Under the pieces are notes generated by a model, which searched no databases, was not told the DNA's origin, and saw only the letters and a program-made list of their open reading frames with translations. Shown one piece after another: positions 26,973 to 38,000 of a stretch of 64,000 bases of DNA. The position numbers were made by a program, and so were the translations under genes. Positions within the stretch are counted from its first letter, which is position 1. The number at the start of each line of letters is the position of its first letter. The stretch is from the NCBI GenBank assembly GCA_016712345.1, contig JADJRH010000011.1, forward strand, positions 930,001 through 994,000, given 5' to 3'. This DNA is from Polyangiaceae bacterium. GTDB lineage: Bacteria; Myxococcota_A; Polyangia; Polyangiales; Polyangiaceae.

Positions 26973-29900
26973 ATGCCCACGTACAGTTGGATCGCTTGTG
27001 GCTCCGCCGCATTTCGCATCGAGTTCCTGGGCCAGATCCAAACGATCCAGCCAGTGGATGACAGCGGCGGTCTCGCTGTCCACTCCCTGTCGTCTGTGGC
27101 TGCGATCCGGGTCCGCAACCTGGCCGATCCCAATCTGGGGGCGCGAGACCACGTGGTCATTGAAGTGCCGATTGAGGAGATCACGCTCGACGCTGCTCTG
27201 CCGCTGAAGAATGTCTCGGTGGGGAGCGAGGATCGGCTGCTCCTCCAGGCGATTCCCGGAGGCAGCGTCGTGCTTGAAGGGCTGGAGGGCGCCGAAGAGC
27301 GCTTTCTGGATCTCGTGGATTTGTCCGGCTGGAAGCTCATTCTTGAGGCGCTGCCCTCAGGGGCCATGCGAGCGCGCTTTTATCTCGTGGGTGACTGGGG
27401 CTTCGACACGCACCCCGACTATTTCCCCGGCTCGCCGTTCGGTGAGGTGAGCTTCGTCAGCGAGTTTGGCGGCGCGTTCGAATCTGCTCTGGAGGCCGAG
27501 ATCCCTTGGCCATTCGCTCGCGACGCCAGGCTGCCCCTGGGGGCGCCCACTCGCCCCGATGGCGCCTGGAGCGTGCCCATTCGCGTCGGGGCTTTGGCCT
27601 CGATCTTTGACGCCGCCGGTCCCGCCCTCAAAGACCTACTGATTGGCAGCATCAGCGTGCGTGCGCTGGCCGAGGCCAGGCTCGAAGCTGGGGTGAACGA
27701 GGGCGGATCCCCGTTCTTCCGGGTGAGCCTCGCCATCTTCGGGTCCGTTCCGCTCCTCGAACTGGCTGGACAGCAGTTAAGTCCCGGCCAGAGCGAGCTG
27801 CGCCTAACCGGTACGCTCAATGGAGGTCACATTTCGCTGGGGATCGACCTGATCCTGACGAAAAGCCCCGCACTTACGCTGGTTAGTCCGTTTGTGGTGA
27901 TGAGCGGCAGCCCCGCGACACCGGTACGCGAGGTCGCGGCGCTTCTCCCACCCTCCTTGGCGGGCGAGTTCGACGCGTTGGTCCCCCCCAGCTTCACGAT
28001 CGCCATGGCCGTGCCGCCGGGGACAAGCCTCCGTCTCGCTAACGTCGATATCCCGACCCGTTGGGACAGCGTTCCACTGGTTCACCCGAGCGATGAACAG
28101 GCATTTCAGAAGCTCGCCGAGGGGCTCACCGGCCTCGATGCCTCCAAGCTGATCGGCTACAGCTTTGGCGCCCTAAGCGGCGACGCTCCCCGCGTCCAGC
28201 TTCAGATCCGCGGTGCCACATCCGACGCAGCAGGGATCGTTTTCACGGTCATGCTAACCGTCCAGACTTCCAGCAGCGCGCGGGACAGCTTCACCCTGAT
28301 CGGAACCTGGCGATTTCGCCTCGATCCGCGGCGGTTGGCCCTTGTCCCCGCCAGCTCCATTTACTTCAGCGGCGACGACATTTCAGTAATGGGGCTCACC
28401 ATCGCCGGGCTTCGCTCGTTGGGGGTGTCATGGGAGGGTGGAAATCTGTCGCTCAGCGCCACCGGCCTTCGCGCCTTCTTCACCCGCCTTTCTGATCGGA
28501 GTGATCCTTCAGATCCATCCCGTGGCTTTGAATTCGACATCTCCGTGTTGCGGATCGACTCCGGCGGGCTCGATCTAGAGATGACCCTGGCCGGTGGCGT
28601 GACCAAGATCCAGGGGATCGGTGAGGCTTTCAAGGGCACCCGGGGGAGCGTGAGCATCGTCGATAGCAAGCTCATGACCGGCTCTCTGAGCGCCGAAGGT
28701 CCGCTGCCTCACCTCGACAACGCTACCGGGAGCATCACGGTCCTGTTCAAAGATGGACTCCACCTGGCGGAGGCCAGGGCCGAGTTCCAACTTGGACTGC
28801 ACCGCCGCGTGGATTGGTGGTTGGAGCTGGATCTCAAGTCGGTGCGGCTGGAGATCGCCAATGCCCCGGCGCCGGCGGAGGCCGGGGACGTGAGCCTGAT
28901 CCTGATGATCACCGGCGGCGTCGCCTTCAAGCCTGCCGCCGGTAGCACGGCAATCGCCGCCTACCTCCGAGAAGCCAAGCTCGACTTCAAGGATCTGGTT
29001 CTGACCAAGGCCTTCCATGCGGTGCCTCCGGGCATCTCTCTCTCCGTTGAGCTGGCCCGGCCGATGACAATCAGCATTCTGGAAGCCTTCGTCTTCGAGA
29101 TGCGCAGCGTCGGCATCGGCCGCGGCGCCGATCCGGGCCAGGGCGCTCTGAACATCGGCGGGCAGATCTTCTTCAGCGCCGGCGATCTGGTCGAGGTAAG
29201 GCCTGACTACCACATCTTCAGGCTACAGAAGCCTTCCCTGGGATCGCTGCTGCCACGCGTGACCCTTGAACATCTCCAGTTTCGGTTGGAGTACAAGCCC
29301 ACAGTGAAGGTCGAGGGATTTGTCGCGCTGTTCGACACGGCCGAGCGGCGCGGCTTCGTCGGCGGAGGCTCCATCGTTCTGGGCGAAAGCATCAACCTGG
29401 CCGTTCTACTTGAGTTTTCCGCCGTACGAAGGCCGAGCGACGGCGCGGATTTGCGCGTGTGGATGGTCTACGCCGAGGTGCGAGACGCCAACGTTTCTTT
29501 TCTCGGTGACTTCTTCATCCGCGATTTCGGCGTTGGCTTCGGTCTGCGCAAGACCTTGGCGGTTATGGACCAGCCGAGCGCGTACATCAATACTCCGAGC
29601 CAGGGCTCGCTCACCTTCAGTCCTCATCTGCCGTCTGCCTGGGTGGACGATCTAGACGGTGAAGAGGCCCGCTGGACGATGGTTCTCTCGGCCTGGCTCA
29701 CACAGGGCCTGCAAAGCCGCCATCAGACTGCCCCGCTGGTCGCCGATATCCTTCTTGGCTTGCGGAGTGACCTGACCTTTTTCTTGGGGGTTCGGGGCTG
29801 GGTGTTCTCGTCTCTCGAAGGGCTGCGCACGAGCAGCCGCGGCGCTCGCCCGTCGGTCGTCGGATTGATCTACTATTCGATGCGCAACCGCCATCTCCTG

Positions 29901-32900
29901 GCGTCGGTGGTTACCAATCCGGCCGCAGCGGCTCCCGAGGGGATTCCCGAGGCCCTGATAGAGGCTCTGGGCGCGACGCCGTTTAACTTCACCCTGGAGA
30001 CCAGGCCGGGGCTGTTCCGACTGGAGCTTGGCTGGCCGCGGCAACTGACGCTTCGCCTCGGCGTATGGACGGGTTGGGCAGGGATGCTGCTGCGCGCCGC
30101 CTCCGGCGCGTTGACGATCGGTTTGGGCTTCGAGATCGGGTTGTCGTTCGGAAGCAGCACCGGGCTGAATTTCGGCATCTTCGGTTTCTCGATTTCCGCC
30201 TACGGCCAGATCAGCGTGTTCGGTGAGATCCTGGCCCGCATCGGGGACAGCCCGGCTCTGTTCGGCTCTGTCGGAGTCAATGCTATAGCCATCCTGCGGA
30301 TTAGCGCCTGGATCAACATCAAACTGGGTTTCTTCCGCCTTCGGATGTCCTTCTCTTATGCTTTCGAGCTGATCATCACGGCGCGCGTGAGCTTTGGGAT
30401 CGCCGCGGGCTTCGGGCTCGAAGGGTATGCCAGCGTGTCGCTCCGCGTGTGGAAGTTCTCGGTCGGTGGCTCGGTTTCGCTCTCGATCAACAAGGGGGCG
30501 CTCGACGAGGCAGCACGACGGGTCTACGAGGGCACCAGCATGGCCGGGGGGGCGCCACGCCTGCCCGAGAAAAAGCGCGTGCTGCCGGCGCCGAGTGGTC
30601 TGTTGCCGGCGCTTCGGCCGGAGCGGCCGCGCTGGACGGTGTTCCATGTTCAGCGCGACGGACGGGTCTACGTGCTGCTCTTGCCATCCGACGACACCTG
30701 GTTTGCCACGCCTCCGGCCCAGGTCGCGCCGGCCGCGCCAGGTGATGCCGGATCAAAACTGGAGTTTCCGGCGTCGCCAGATCCCGACTATGAGATCGGG
30801 CTGCGCCTCGACGGGATCGAGCTGGTCCGCCACCTGGGCAACCCCGAGCGCACCGGGTCCGTCACGGGCGACCTAAACATCGCTTATCGGTGCAAATGGA
30901 ACACTGAGATTCCGGGCGACGAAGCGGGACGGCTGGGCGAGATGTTCTTCGAGGAGCCGGTCGTGCACGACGAACTGCAGCTTCTCGAAGCCATACTAAG
31001 CCACCCTGACTACCGCCCCGAGCTGCTCATCGACCGGCGCGCCCGTGCCGAGAAGGGTAGCGAGGACGGAGCCGGCTCGGAGGGGGTGCGGCCCGACGTT
31101 CGATCGCCGCAATTCAGCCACGACGACGGCTTCTATGACTTGGCGCTTCGGGAAGCGTTCGGCTACGCCGAGGACGACACGCTCTCCTGGGAGCGTATCG
31201 CCCTTGGGATGACGGTCTGGGCCGAAAGCAGCGCTGGCGGACCGTTCGGCGACTACGTGGAGCGAGCCTTTCGGCGCGATGACACGGAAGCGGAAGAAGG
31301 GGTGTCGCCGAAGGCACAATCGCCCGTCGAGCGGCGGTACGCCACCCTGGAGCAGCTTCGCCGGAACCGCAGCGGCCTGCTGACGCGCCTGCTCCACGAG
31401 TTTCGCGGCTGGGCCCTGGGATTGTCCGAGCACCCGATACCGCTGCTCACCGCCTCTGGACTGGCCTTCGAGTTCGCACCGAAGAAGGAGGGCTGGTTGC
31501 TGGAGGTCACCTCCCTCTCGATCCAACGCGCCTACTCGGGACAATCCCGAGCGCCGGCCCGCCCAGGAGTCGGCGTCCGGCCGGCGATCCAGCGGCTCGT
31601 GGCCGATGGAGCGGAGACACAGCTCCGCCACGCACGCATTCGGCCCTCAACCGGCGGACTGGGCTTCCGTCGCGCCGGAGTGCAGTACCGGATCCGAGAT
31701 ATCCTCGAGCTGCAAGACAGGAATGGCATCCACTTCTCGTGGCTGCTCGAGTGCATTGACGCGCAAGGACGGGCCCGCGTGATGTCGCCTGAAGAACTCT
31801 CGGGCCTTGCCACGAACGACGGCTCCTTTGAGTACTTCGACCACTATTCGGTGGTGCGCAGCAACCTCTCGCAGCAGGCGCGTGAGGGTGAGCAGGGGGC
31901 GAGCGTCGAGGAGCGAAAAGTGCGGCCGGGCTTCATCCCTTCGTTCGTCGATCTGGGTGCCGGGCTCACCCGGTTCTTCCTTGTCGCGCCGCGCTTCGAA
32001 CTGAGCGATCTGTTCGCGACGCCCGCGGCGGTGGGCGATCTGCTGCTCTATCGTTTCGCTGCCGTCGATGTTTTCGGCAATCGCTCGCAGACGATCGAGT
32101 ACCTCACCTACCGCAAGCAGCTCGAACCGCCGCCACCCCCTGATTCTGCGCTGGCGAGTTACTCCGCGGCCCTGTCCAGGCTGACTGCCGAGGAGCAGAT
32201 CACCGTCTCCGTGCGACCGGCCGGCGGGGCGGCGGGATGGGTGGGGGGCGAGGTGATCTACGAAGTGTGGGTGCGTCCGCTGCCGCTCGCTCAAGGTGGC
32301 TACTACGGGCTGGGCGACGACGCCGGGGAGGTGCTCGGGCAGGGTCGCCCATCGGTCGAGCCCCGCGGGATGATGCGAGTCGGGTCGGTGACGGCTGAGA
32401 AGCCGGAAATCACACTCCATGATCTGCAAGCCTTCCGATACGGGACGCTGTTCGAGTTCCACGTTCGCGCCGTTTCGGCCGATGGGAACGCTTCTCGACT
32501 CGTTCGCTGCCATCACGTTACCCATCTGCGGGCCGGCGCGCGTACTCTTCCCGAGCGTCCACAAGCTTACCTTGAGCGTATTCCAGCTCCCGGCGACAGC
32601 GCTGAGTCGAGCGATATCCTGGCCCACGTGGCCCTTTCTGACATGCGTGCGGAGCTGCAAACCGCCACCGAGCCGCGCCCCTCTCTCGATGCCGACAAGC
32701 TATTCGAGCGCGTGGAGCTGAGCGATCTCAGTCAACGGGAGTTGACGCTGCGTATTCTGCACCATCCCTACACGGACGGCGCGCAACGCCACCTCACTGG
32801 CGGTTACCGCGTCTTCACCCGTGATCGCGACGCCGGTACTCCAGACCAACCCGCCGCATTCAAGCTCCTGGCGGACATAGAGGTGATCGGCGCGGAGCGC

Positions 32901-35042
32901 TATCGCCTCACCCCTCCCCGGAGCGAACCCTGGCCGAAATGGCACGGGCGTTACCTCCGGGAGGCGGAGGCGTCGGCGTTTGCCGTGCACACAGCGTCCG
33001 GCGATGGAGAGGCTTTGGCTTGGCTGGACTTCGGCGCCGACGAAGTTCAAGCCAGCATGGACTCGTCAGGCTTACTGCCGGAGGGGGCCCGTTTGCACGT
33101 GCTTTTGTCGGAGATCCTTGCCGCGCTGAAGGAACGGGCGGCGCATCGGGGCTACCGCGTCGAGATCGTTCAGGGCGGGCCAAGCCAGGAGGAGCTGGCG
33201 AAGCTAACCTATCGCGCTCTTCTCGAAAACCACGCCGAAGCCAAGGATCCTTACGGCAGCGGGCTGCTCAAGTGGCTGGGGCGTTCGGTCGATCTGACAC
33301 TGGTGAACGAGACCGGCACACTGCCGGCGCGTGACCTTTTCGAGCTGCTCACAGCGATCGTCCGCGAATTCCGGGCCGTCGAGCGCGGCGATGAGCCGAG
33401 CCGACAACAAGTAGTCCTGGAAGTCATGGTGAACGGAGATCGTCGCAGTCCGATGGGCTTTCATCGGGTGAGCCTCCTTCCTCGGCTCCGTCGGCTCCCG
33501 GCGCCCGACGCCAATCCCGGCCCGCTTGAGGCTCGGCGACAGGGGTTGCGGACGTTCGTGCAGGCACTCACACGAGCTTTTGGGGCCTCTTTGCCCGGCC
33601 TGCTCGACGCCACACTGGAAAGCTACGAGACCCTGACCCGTCGCTTCTTGCGGCAGCGACCACTGCTGGATGGTGAGCCGCCGCCCGTGGCGTTGGGGGT
33701 TGCCTTTTACGAGGAGGGCGGCAGCTTCTCGCGGCCGCTCGACGCCGACGACACCATCGCCATCCAGATCTACTACGTCGAACAGTACGCGCGCCGCTTT
33801 GCCTACCGTGTCGAGCGCGTCAGTCGCTACTTCCCTCTCTACCGCGAGCTTGGAATACAAGTTGACAAACCGGCGCCGCAGGAGACCGAGTCTCCGTCGC
33901 TCCTGGTCCGTCTGCCCCGTGTCAAGCCGCCGGCTCCCCCAGCGGCTCGCTTCCTCGGCAGCTTCTTGAGGGACGAGATTCCATGTTCGGAGTGGATCAT
34001 TGAGGCGCACGACGAGGAGGCTCTGGTGCAATCCAACGAGACACTTCGCAATCGCCTCGGGTATCGTGGCGTGGCCTGGAGTCTGTTCTCCGAGGTGATG
34101 CCGAACTGGGATGTGTGGTCCGGCTGGCGTCGACCGGACGCGCCCACCGCAGCGTGGCTTAAGTGGACCGGCAATCAAACATGGACCGACCGGCCCGCCC
34201 AGGTCGACGACGGGGGACCACCGGGTCCGAGCGCGACCGAGACTGCACTGCTCCGTGCGGATGCTGCCTGGGCGGAGCCTTCGCCCGCGCTTCCTCGTTC
34301 GGCCGGTCTGGCCGGGCACCCGTTTACGGGTCTGCTCCTCCCCAAGGGGTTGAGCGTGCGGATCCCCAAGCTGCCCTACTACTACCGCTATCGCCTTGGG
34401 GTCTTTGCTCGGACGGACGACGTGGACTCGCCCCTTCGCCTGGTGGATGCCAGTCCAGTGTTCCCCTCGCGGGTGCCGACGGTTGACCCCGCGAGCGCTG
34501 GCTGGCGCGTGGGCCCCGGCGGTCTGTTGGAGATCTGGTGGCGCGTCCCCTCGGTGTGGGACAGTCTCGACGACGTTGACCGCGCCCTTTGGATCAACGA
34601 GCGACCGCTGGCGACGCGCCTGTGGGACTTCGATCTGCGATACACCTTGCTCATCCGGCGCTTCAAGGGCGATCCCCTGTTCGAGACGGTCACTCCTCTC
34701 CTCGTGGTAGAGTCCGTTCCGCCCGATCCGGCCGCTTCCACCCCGGTGCAGATCCCTTCCTTTATGGCGCGCACCACCGCCGGCAGCCTGTATTTCCGCG
34801 CCCCCGGCAAGATTGAAGAGCGCACCCTCACCCTTGCTTCTCCTTTTATGCCTCGCCTGAGCTTGTCCGAAGGCTCCGGCGCCGGAGCCGCCTCCCTGGC
34901 GTTGGGGATGAGCGACACTTTTAAGCATCTTGCCGCAGAATTCGATTTCGTCATCGAGCTGCATTGCTCGCGGGCTTACGGCCCGTCCGGGTCCACCGTC
35001 ACCTCCCTCTCGCGTGTCGCCAGCGAGGAGCCCATATCATGA
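26973..35042 (+). CDS. Giant beta-rich protein, 2689 residues, function unknown
   Basis: First gene of the cassette operon. No signal peptide is present. The first 1000 residues are a long series of amphipathic beta strands with short loops and no clear repeat unit (GLDLEMTLAGGV, SVSIVDSKLMTGSLSAEGPL). Residues about 1020-1180 are strongly Gly- and aromatic-rich alternating strands (LTLRLGVWTGW, LTIGLGFEIGLSFGSSTGL, AWINIKLGFFRLRMSFSY) like barrel or fibre-forming segments. The second half is mixed, with beta domains and charged linkers. DUF6603-type giant proteins come to mind, but I cannot confirm this. The stop overlaps the next start by ATGA, so the two giant proteins are probably made in equal amounts. 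Codons favour GAG and CTG more than in the flanking genes. Confidence 0.85.
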   Translation: MPTYSWIACGSAAFRIEFLGQIQTIQPVDDSGGLAVHSLSSVAAIRVRNLADPNLGARDHVVIEVPIEEITLDAALPLKNVSVGSEDRLLLQAIPGGSVVLEGLEGAEERFLDLVDLSGWKLILEALPSGAMRARFYLVGDWGFDTHPDYFPGSPFGEVSFVSEFGGAFESALEAEIPWPFARDARLPLGAPTRPDGAWSVPIRVGALASIFDAAGPALKDLLIGSISVRALAEARLEAGVNEGGSPFFRVSLAIFGSVPLLELAGQQLSPGQSELRLTGTLNGGHISLGIDLILTKSPALTLVSPFVVMSGSPATPVREVAALLPPSLAGEFDALVPPSFTIAMAVPPGTSLRLANVDIPTRWDSVPLVHPSDEQAFQKLAEGLTGLDASKLIGYSFGALSGDAPRVQLQIRGATSDAAGIVFTVMLTVQTSSSARDSFTLIGTWRFRLDPRRLALVPASSIYFSGDDISVMGLTIAGLRSLGVSWEGGNLSLSATGLRAFFTRLSDRSDPSDPSRGFEFDISVLRIDSGGLDLEMTLAGGVTKIQGIGEAFKGTRGSVSIVDSKLMTGSLSAEGPLPHLDNATGSITVLFKDGLHLAEARAEFQLGLHRRVDWWLELDLKSVRLEIANAPAPAEAGDVSLILMITGGVAFKPAAGSTAIAAYLREAKLDFKDLVLTKAFHAVPPGISLSVELARPMTISILEAFVFEMRSVGIGRGADPGQGALNIGGQIFFSAGDLVEVRPDYHIFRLQKPSLGSLLPRVTLEHLQFRLEYKPTVKVEGFVALFDTAERRGFVGGGSIVLGESINLAVLLEFSAVRRPSDGADLRVWMVYAEVRDANVSFLGDFFIRDFGVGFGLRKTLAVMDQPSAYINTPSQGSLTFSPHLPSAWVDDLDGEEARWTMVLSAWLTQGLQSRHQTAPLVADILLGLRSDLTFFLGVRGWVFSSLEGLRTSSRGARPSVVGLIYYSMRNRHLLASVVTNPAAAAPEGIPEALIEALGATPFNFTLETRPGLFRLELGWPRQLTLRLGVWTGWAGMLLRAASGALTIGLGFEIGLSFGSSTGLNFGIFGFSISAYGQISVFGEILARIGDSPALFGSVGVNAIAILRISAWINIKLGFFRLRMSFSYAFELIITARVSFGIAAGFGLEGYASVSLRVWKFSVGGSVSLSINKGALDEAARRVYEGTSMAGGAPRLPEKKRVLPAPSGLLPALRPERPRWTVFHVQRDGRVYVLLLPSDDTWFATPPAQVAPAAPGDAGSKLEFPASPDPDYEIGLRLDGIELVRHLGNPERTGSVTGDLNIAYRCKWNTEIPGDEAGRLGEMFFEEPVVHDELQLLEAILSHPDYRPELLIDRRARAEKGSEDGAGSEGVRPDVRSPQFSHDDGFYDLALREAFGYAEDDTLSWERIALGMTVWAESSAGGPFGDYVERAFRRDDTEAEEGVSPKAQSPVERRYATLEQLRRNRSGLLTRLLHEFRGWALGLSEHPIPLLTASGLAFEFAPKKEGWLLEVTSLSIQRAYSGQSRAPARPGVGVRPAIQRLVADGAETQLRHARIRPSTGGLGFRRAGVQYRIRDILELQDRNGIHFSWLLECIDAQGRARVMSPEELSGLATNDGSFEYFDHYSVVRSNLSQQAREGEQGASVEERKVRPGFIPSFVDLGAGLTRFFLVAPRFELSDLFATPAAVGDLLLYRFAAVDVFGNRSQTIEYLTYRKQLEPPPPPDSALASYSAALSRLTAEEQITVSVRPAGGAAGWVGGEVIYEVWVRPLPLAQGGYYGLGDDAGEVLGQGRPSVEPRGMMRVGSVTAEKPEITLHDLQAFRYGTLFEFHVRAVSADGNASRLVRCHHVTHLRAGARTLPERPQAYLERIPAPGDSAESSDILAHVALSDMRAELQTATEPRPSLDADKLFERVELSDLSQRELTLRILHHPYTDGAQRHLTGGYRVFTRDRDAGTPDQPAAFKLLADIEVIGAERYRLTPPRSEPWPKWHGRYLREAEASAFAVHTASGDGEALAWLDFGADEVQASMDSSGLLPEGARLHVLLSEILAALKERAAHRGYRVEIVQGGPSQEELAKLTYRALLENHAEAKDPYGSGLLKWLGRSVDLTLVNETGTLPARDLFELLTAIVREFRAVERGDEPSRQQVVLEVMVNGDRRSPMGFHRVSLLPRLRRLPAPDANPGPLEARRQGLRTFVQALTRAFGASLPGLLDATLESYETLTRRFLRQRPLLDGEPPPVALGVAFYEEGGSFSRPLDADDTIAIQIYYVEQYARRFAYRVERVSRYFPLYRELGIQVDKPAPQETESPSLLVRLPRVKPPAPPAARFLGSFLRDEIPCSEWIIEAHDEEALVQSNETLRNRLGYRGVAWSLFSEVMPNWDVWSGWRRPDAPTAAWLKWTGNQTWTDRPAQVDDGGPPGPSATETALLRADAAWAEPSPALPRSAGLAGHPFTGLLLPKGLSVRIPKLPYYYRYRLGVFARTDDVDSPLRLVDASPVFPSRVPTVDPASAGWRVGPGGLLEIWWRVPSVWDSLDDVDRALWINERPLATRLWDFDLRYTLLIRRFKGDPLFETVTPLLVVESVPPDPAASTPVQIPSFMARTTAGSLYFRAPGKIEERTLTLASPFMPRLSLSEGSGAGAASLALGMSDTFKHLAAEFDFVIELHCSRAYGPSGSTVTSLSRVASEEPIS

Positions 35043-38000
35043 AGCTGATCGTCTTCAATCCGAACGGCGCGTGGGTCGCGATGGCCTATGTCCTCTCCTC
35101 GGGCCGGGATGGCCAGCACGGACCAACCGCGCTCGATCCCGTGCGGCGTCCGCGGGTGGGCCCGCGCCCCCCCGCGGCAGACACGGCGCCCCGCACCTGG
35201 GTTGGCCGGTTGCGACTGGAGCGCCTGCAGCTGCTCCTGCCAACGCCGGGCAAGACCACCTTCCTGGATGTGACCTTCCATGCCTCGATCGCGCCGCTCG
35301 CATGCGTGCTGGACGACCCGAGCGCCGAATCGCGGACCGGCGCGGAGCAGGGCAGCACCCCGCTGTCCGTTGTTAGCACGTCGTTCGAGCGCGCCGTTTC
35401 CCTGAGCAACGGCTCCGCCTGGGCAAGCTGGGTGGAGCGCGCCTGGTTCGTTCAGAGCAACGACGCCCTTCTTCGTGCCGCCGGGCTGACCTCACCTGCG
35501 GCTTCGGGCCGAGCCATTACGCCTGCAGAGGTGTTCTCGCTGTTCGGTCTTGCCGCTCCCACATCTAACAGTGCCCTTCTCGTCGATGTGGATGGGCTCC
35601 TCTTGCAAGGCGCGCGACAGGTTCCGTGGTGGGATCCCTCGCTCACCTCACCTACTGCCGCGGGCGCATCCCCAACGAGCTTGCCCGAGCTATTGCCCAT
35701 GCCCGGCCTCTTTCGCTTCGAGAGCGACCTCGCGGCCCTGCCGGCGCGCCGGGATCGGCTGGTGGTGGAGCGCAGCCCACGCTGGCGGGACAGCTTGGCG
35801 CGCTATCAGGCCACGGTCGTGCAGGCCACAGCCAGCCGGCTTGATGCGAGCGGTTTGCCGGCGCCCGGCTCGCCCGACATCGGTCTTGCTGCGGCCCCGC
35901 TGCCCGCCGAGATCGCCTGGATTCGGGACGCCACCGGATGGGTATTCAATCCGGGATCCAGCCTCTTCGATGTGGAGTTGCGCGGCGTGGCGGGTGGTGT
36001 GGCTCGCTGGTCGCCTGCCGCCCTTCAGCTCACTCTTGCGGGGGCGCGGCTCGCGTGCTCTTCGAGCGCGCCCGCGTCGGGCCAGTCAGACGCGATCACC
36101 TACAGCTACCAGTCCTCGGGCGAGCCGTTGGCGAGTCAGTGGTCCGGCGACTTCGAGGTTACCCCGGATCCGGACGATCTCCTGCTTACCCTCCAAACCC
36201 GGTCAAACCCGGAAGACCCAGGAGAAGACGCCCTCTGGCTGCTCACGGAGACAGGGGCTTTCCATCTCCCCGTCGATCGGCCCCAGCCAACCAAGCTTGC
36301 TGCCATCAATACGGGCCAGCGTCTCCTGAAAGGCCTGTTTCACCTGGCGGAAGTGCCGTGGCGGGCAGCGGGCGGCGAGGGCGAGCGGGGAGCTGGTCCG
36401 CTCGTCCCCGACTTCCGCAGGATCAGTCGAACTCGCCTGCTCGTCAGGGATGCCGGCCAGATCCAGGCGACGTTTGTCTTTCAATTCGACGGCCCCCGTT
36501 GCACCTGCCTGTCGATCCAAGCTGCGCTGCACGATCCAAGCGTGCGCCTGGAGGATTTCTTGCCGTCGTATGTGCCGCCTTCGGCTTTCACAACGAAGCC
36601 TCTCACGGGCCCGCCGCCGCTGCCCCAGCCCGTTGGGCAAGACGGTCCTGCACCCAGCTATTTCTTCGGCCTTTCCTTCGTTCGCGAGAGCCGTCAAGTC
36701 GCTGCCGCCGATGCCCTTGCCTGGCGTGTGCGTTTACGCTTCACACCCGGCCGTGTTCGCGAAGAACCCGCGCTTGAAGGGGACTGGGGGGACACCTCGA
36801 TCGACGTGCAACTGCCGCCTTCGAAGGCGGCCCGTGCCCTCTACTGGTTCCGGCCAGCCGGACTGCGGTGGATACCGGCGCTCCCCGTCCACGGCGATCC
36901 GCGGCTGGATCCTGATCATCGGCTGTGCGCAGAACGCACGTACATGCCCTTGCGCCCGCTGGCGAGGGAGCCAATCACCTTCCGCCTCGGCGACGATTGG
37001 CCTCTCTCCATCTTGCAACGAGGGGCGTTTTCCGCTCCTGAGATGCCCGAGCGCGGGTCCGGAACCCCCCCGGTATTCACGTGGATCGCCCCCGAACTGC
37101 CCGGCATGGGACTGGCGCTGGTGCAAGGCGAGCGGCTCTCGATCGACGTCGGCCTTCCCGCGGACGGGGCCATCCGCTGGCTGATCCGCCATGAGCTGCC
37201 GATCCTGGACGAGCTGTTCGCGCTACAAGGCCTCAAGGAGCCGAGCAAACCGGGTGCCCCCGCGCCAACTTCGCGGTTCGATGGGCCGGCCTGGTGGGAA
37301 GAGCTGACGCGACTGGCCTCGCTCGCCCAGTCCCAGAGCGATGTCTTGGTCGACACTCCGGTCCGCTTCGTTCCTGGCACCGTGCTTTCGGTGGCCTCGC
37401 AGCCTGTGCAAATCCACAATCTCTATGCTCGGCAAAGCTTCCCGGGGCTGGCTTCCCTGCGGGCAATTCCACCTCTCGCCTCCGTCGACTTCGCCCTTCC
37501 TCTCGGAGGCGCGCCGTCGCTCATCGCCGCCGACCGCCTCCTCGAAGGGGCGAGCGCGCGCTTCACCGTCGATGTCCACGACCCGACTCTCAGCCCCGTT
37601 CTGACGCCCAGCGGAGACGCCGGGGCGCCGATCGAAGTCCGCGCTGGATGCCTCCTGCCGCAGGTCGTGGAGACAGGTGCACGGCGACTGGTCTTCGATC
37701 AGGTGGGCCGGGTGTCCTTCTCACTACCCGAGCAGCCGGGCCGCGGCAGACTCACACGCGTGCCTTCCGTCAGCCCTTCGCCGGCGCGGGAGTCAGCGGT
37801 GGTTTCGTGTTTTCAGTGGTCGCATCCGGGCTTGGATCTCTCTTCTGAGAACGTGGCCCTGAGTCTGTATTTCGTGGCGTTGCCGCTGGAACTACGCGGC
37901 GGAGCATGGGTCTTCGACGCTGACTCGATCGGCGAACACGACGCTGTGCTGCGCGATTTCCGCTGGGGTACGCTTGGCCCTTGCCGCCTCTGGGGGGTGC

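Noticed and set aside
33204..34964. Very long antisense open frame (586 codons) inside the first giant gene
   Set aside because: It is antisense to a gene with strong GC-rich codon bias, has no recognisable domain, and similar shadows occur antisense to 2457-3638, 5252-6757, 29652-30647 and 46557-48356.
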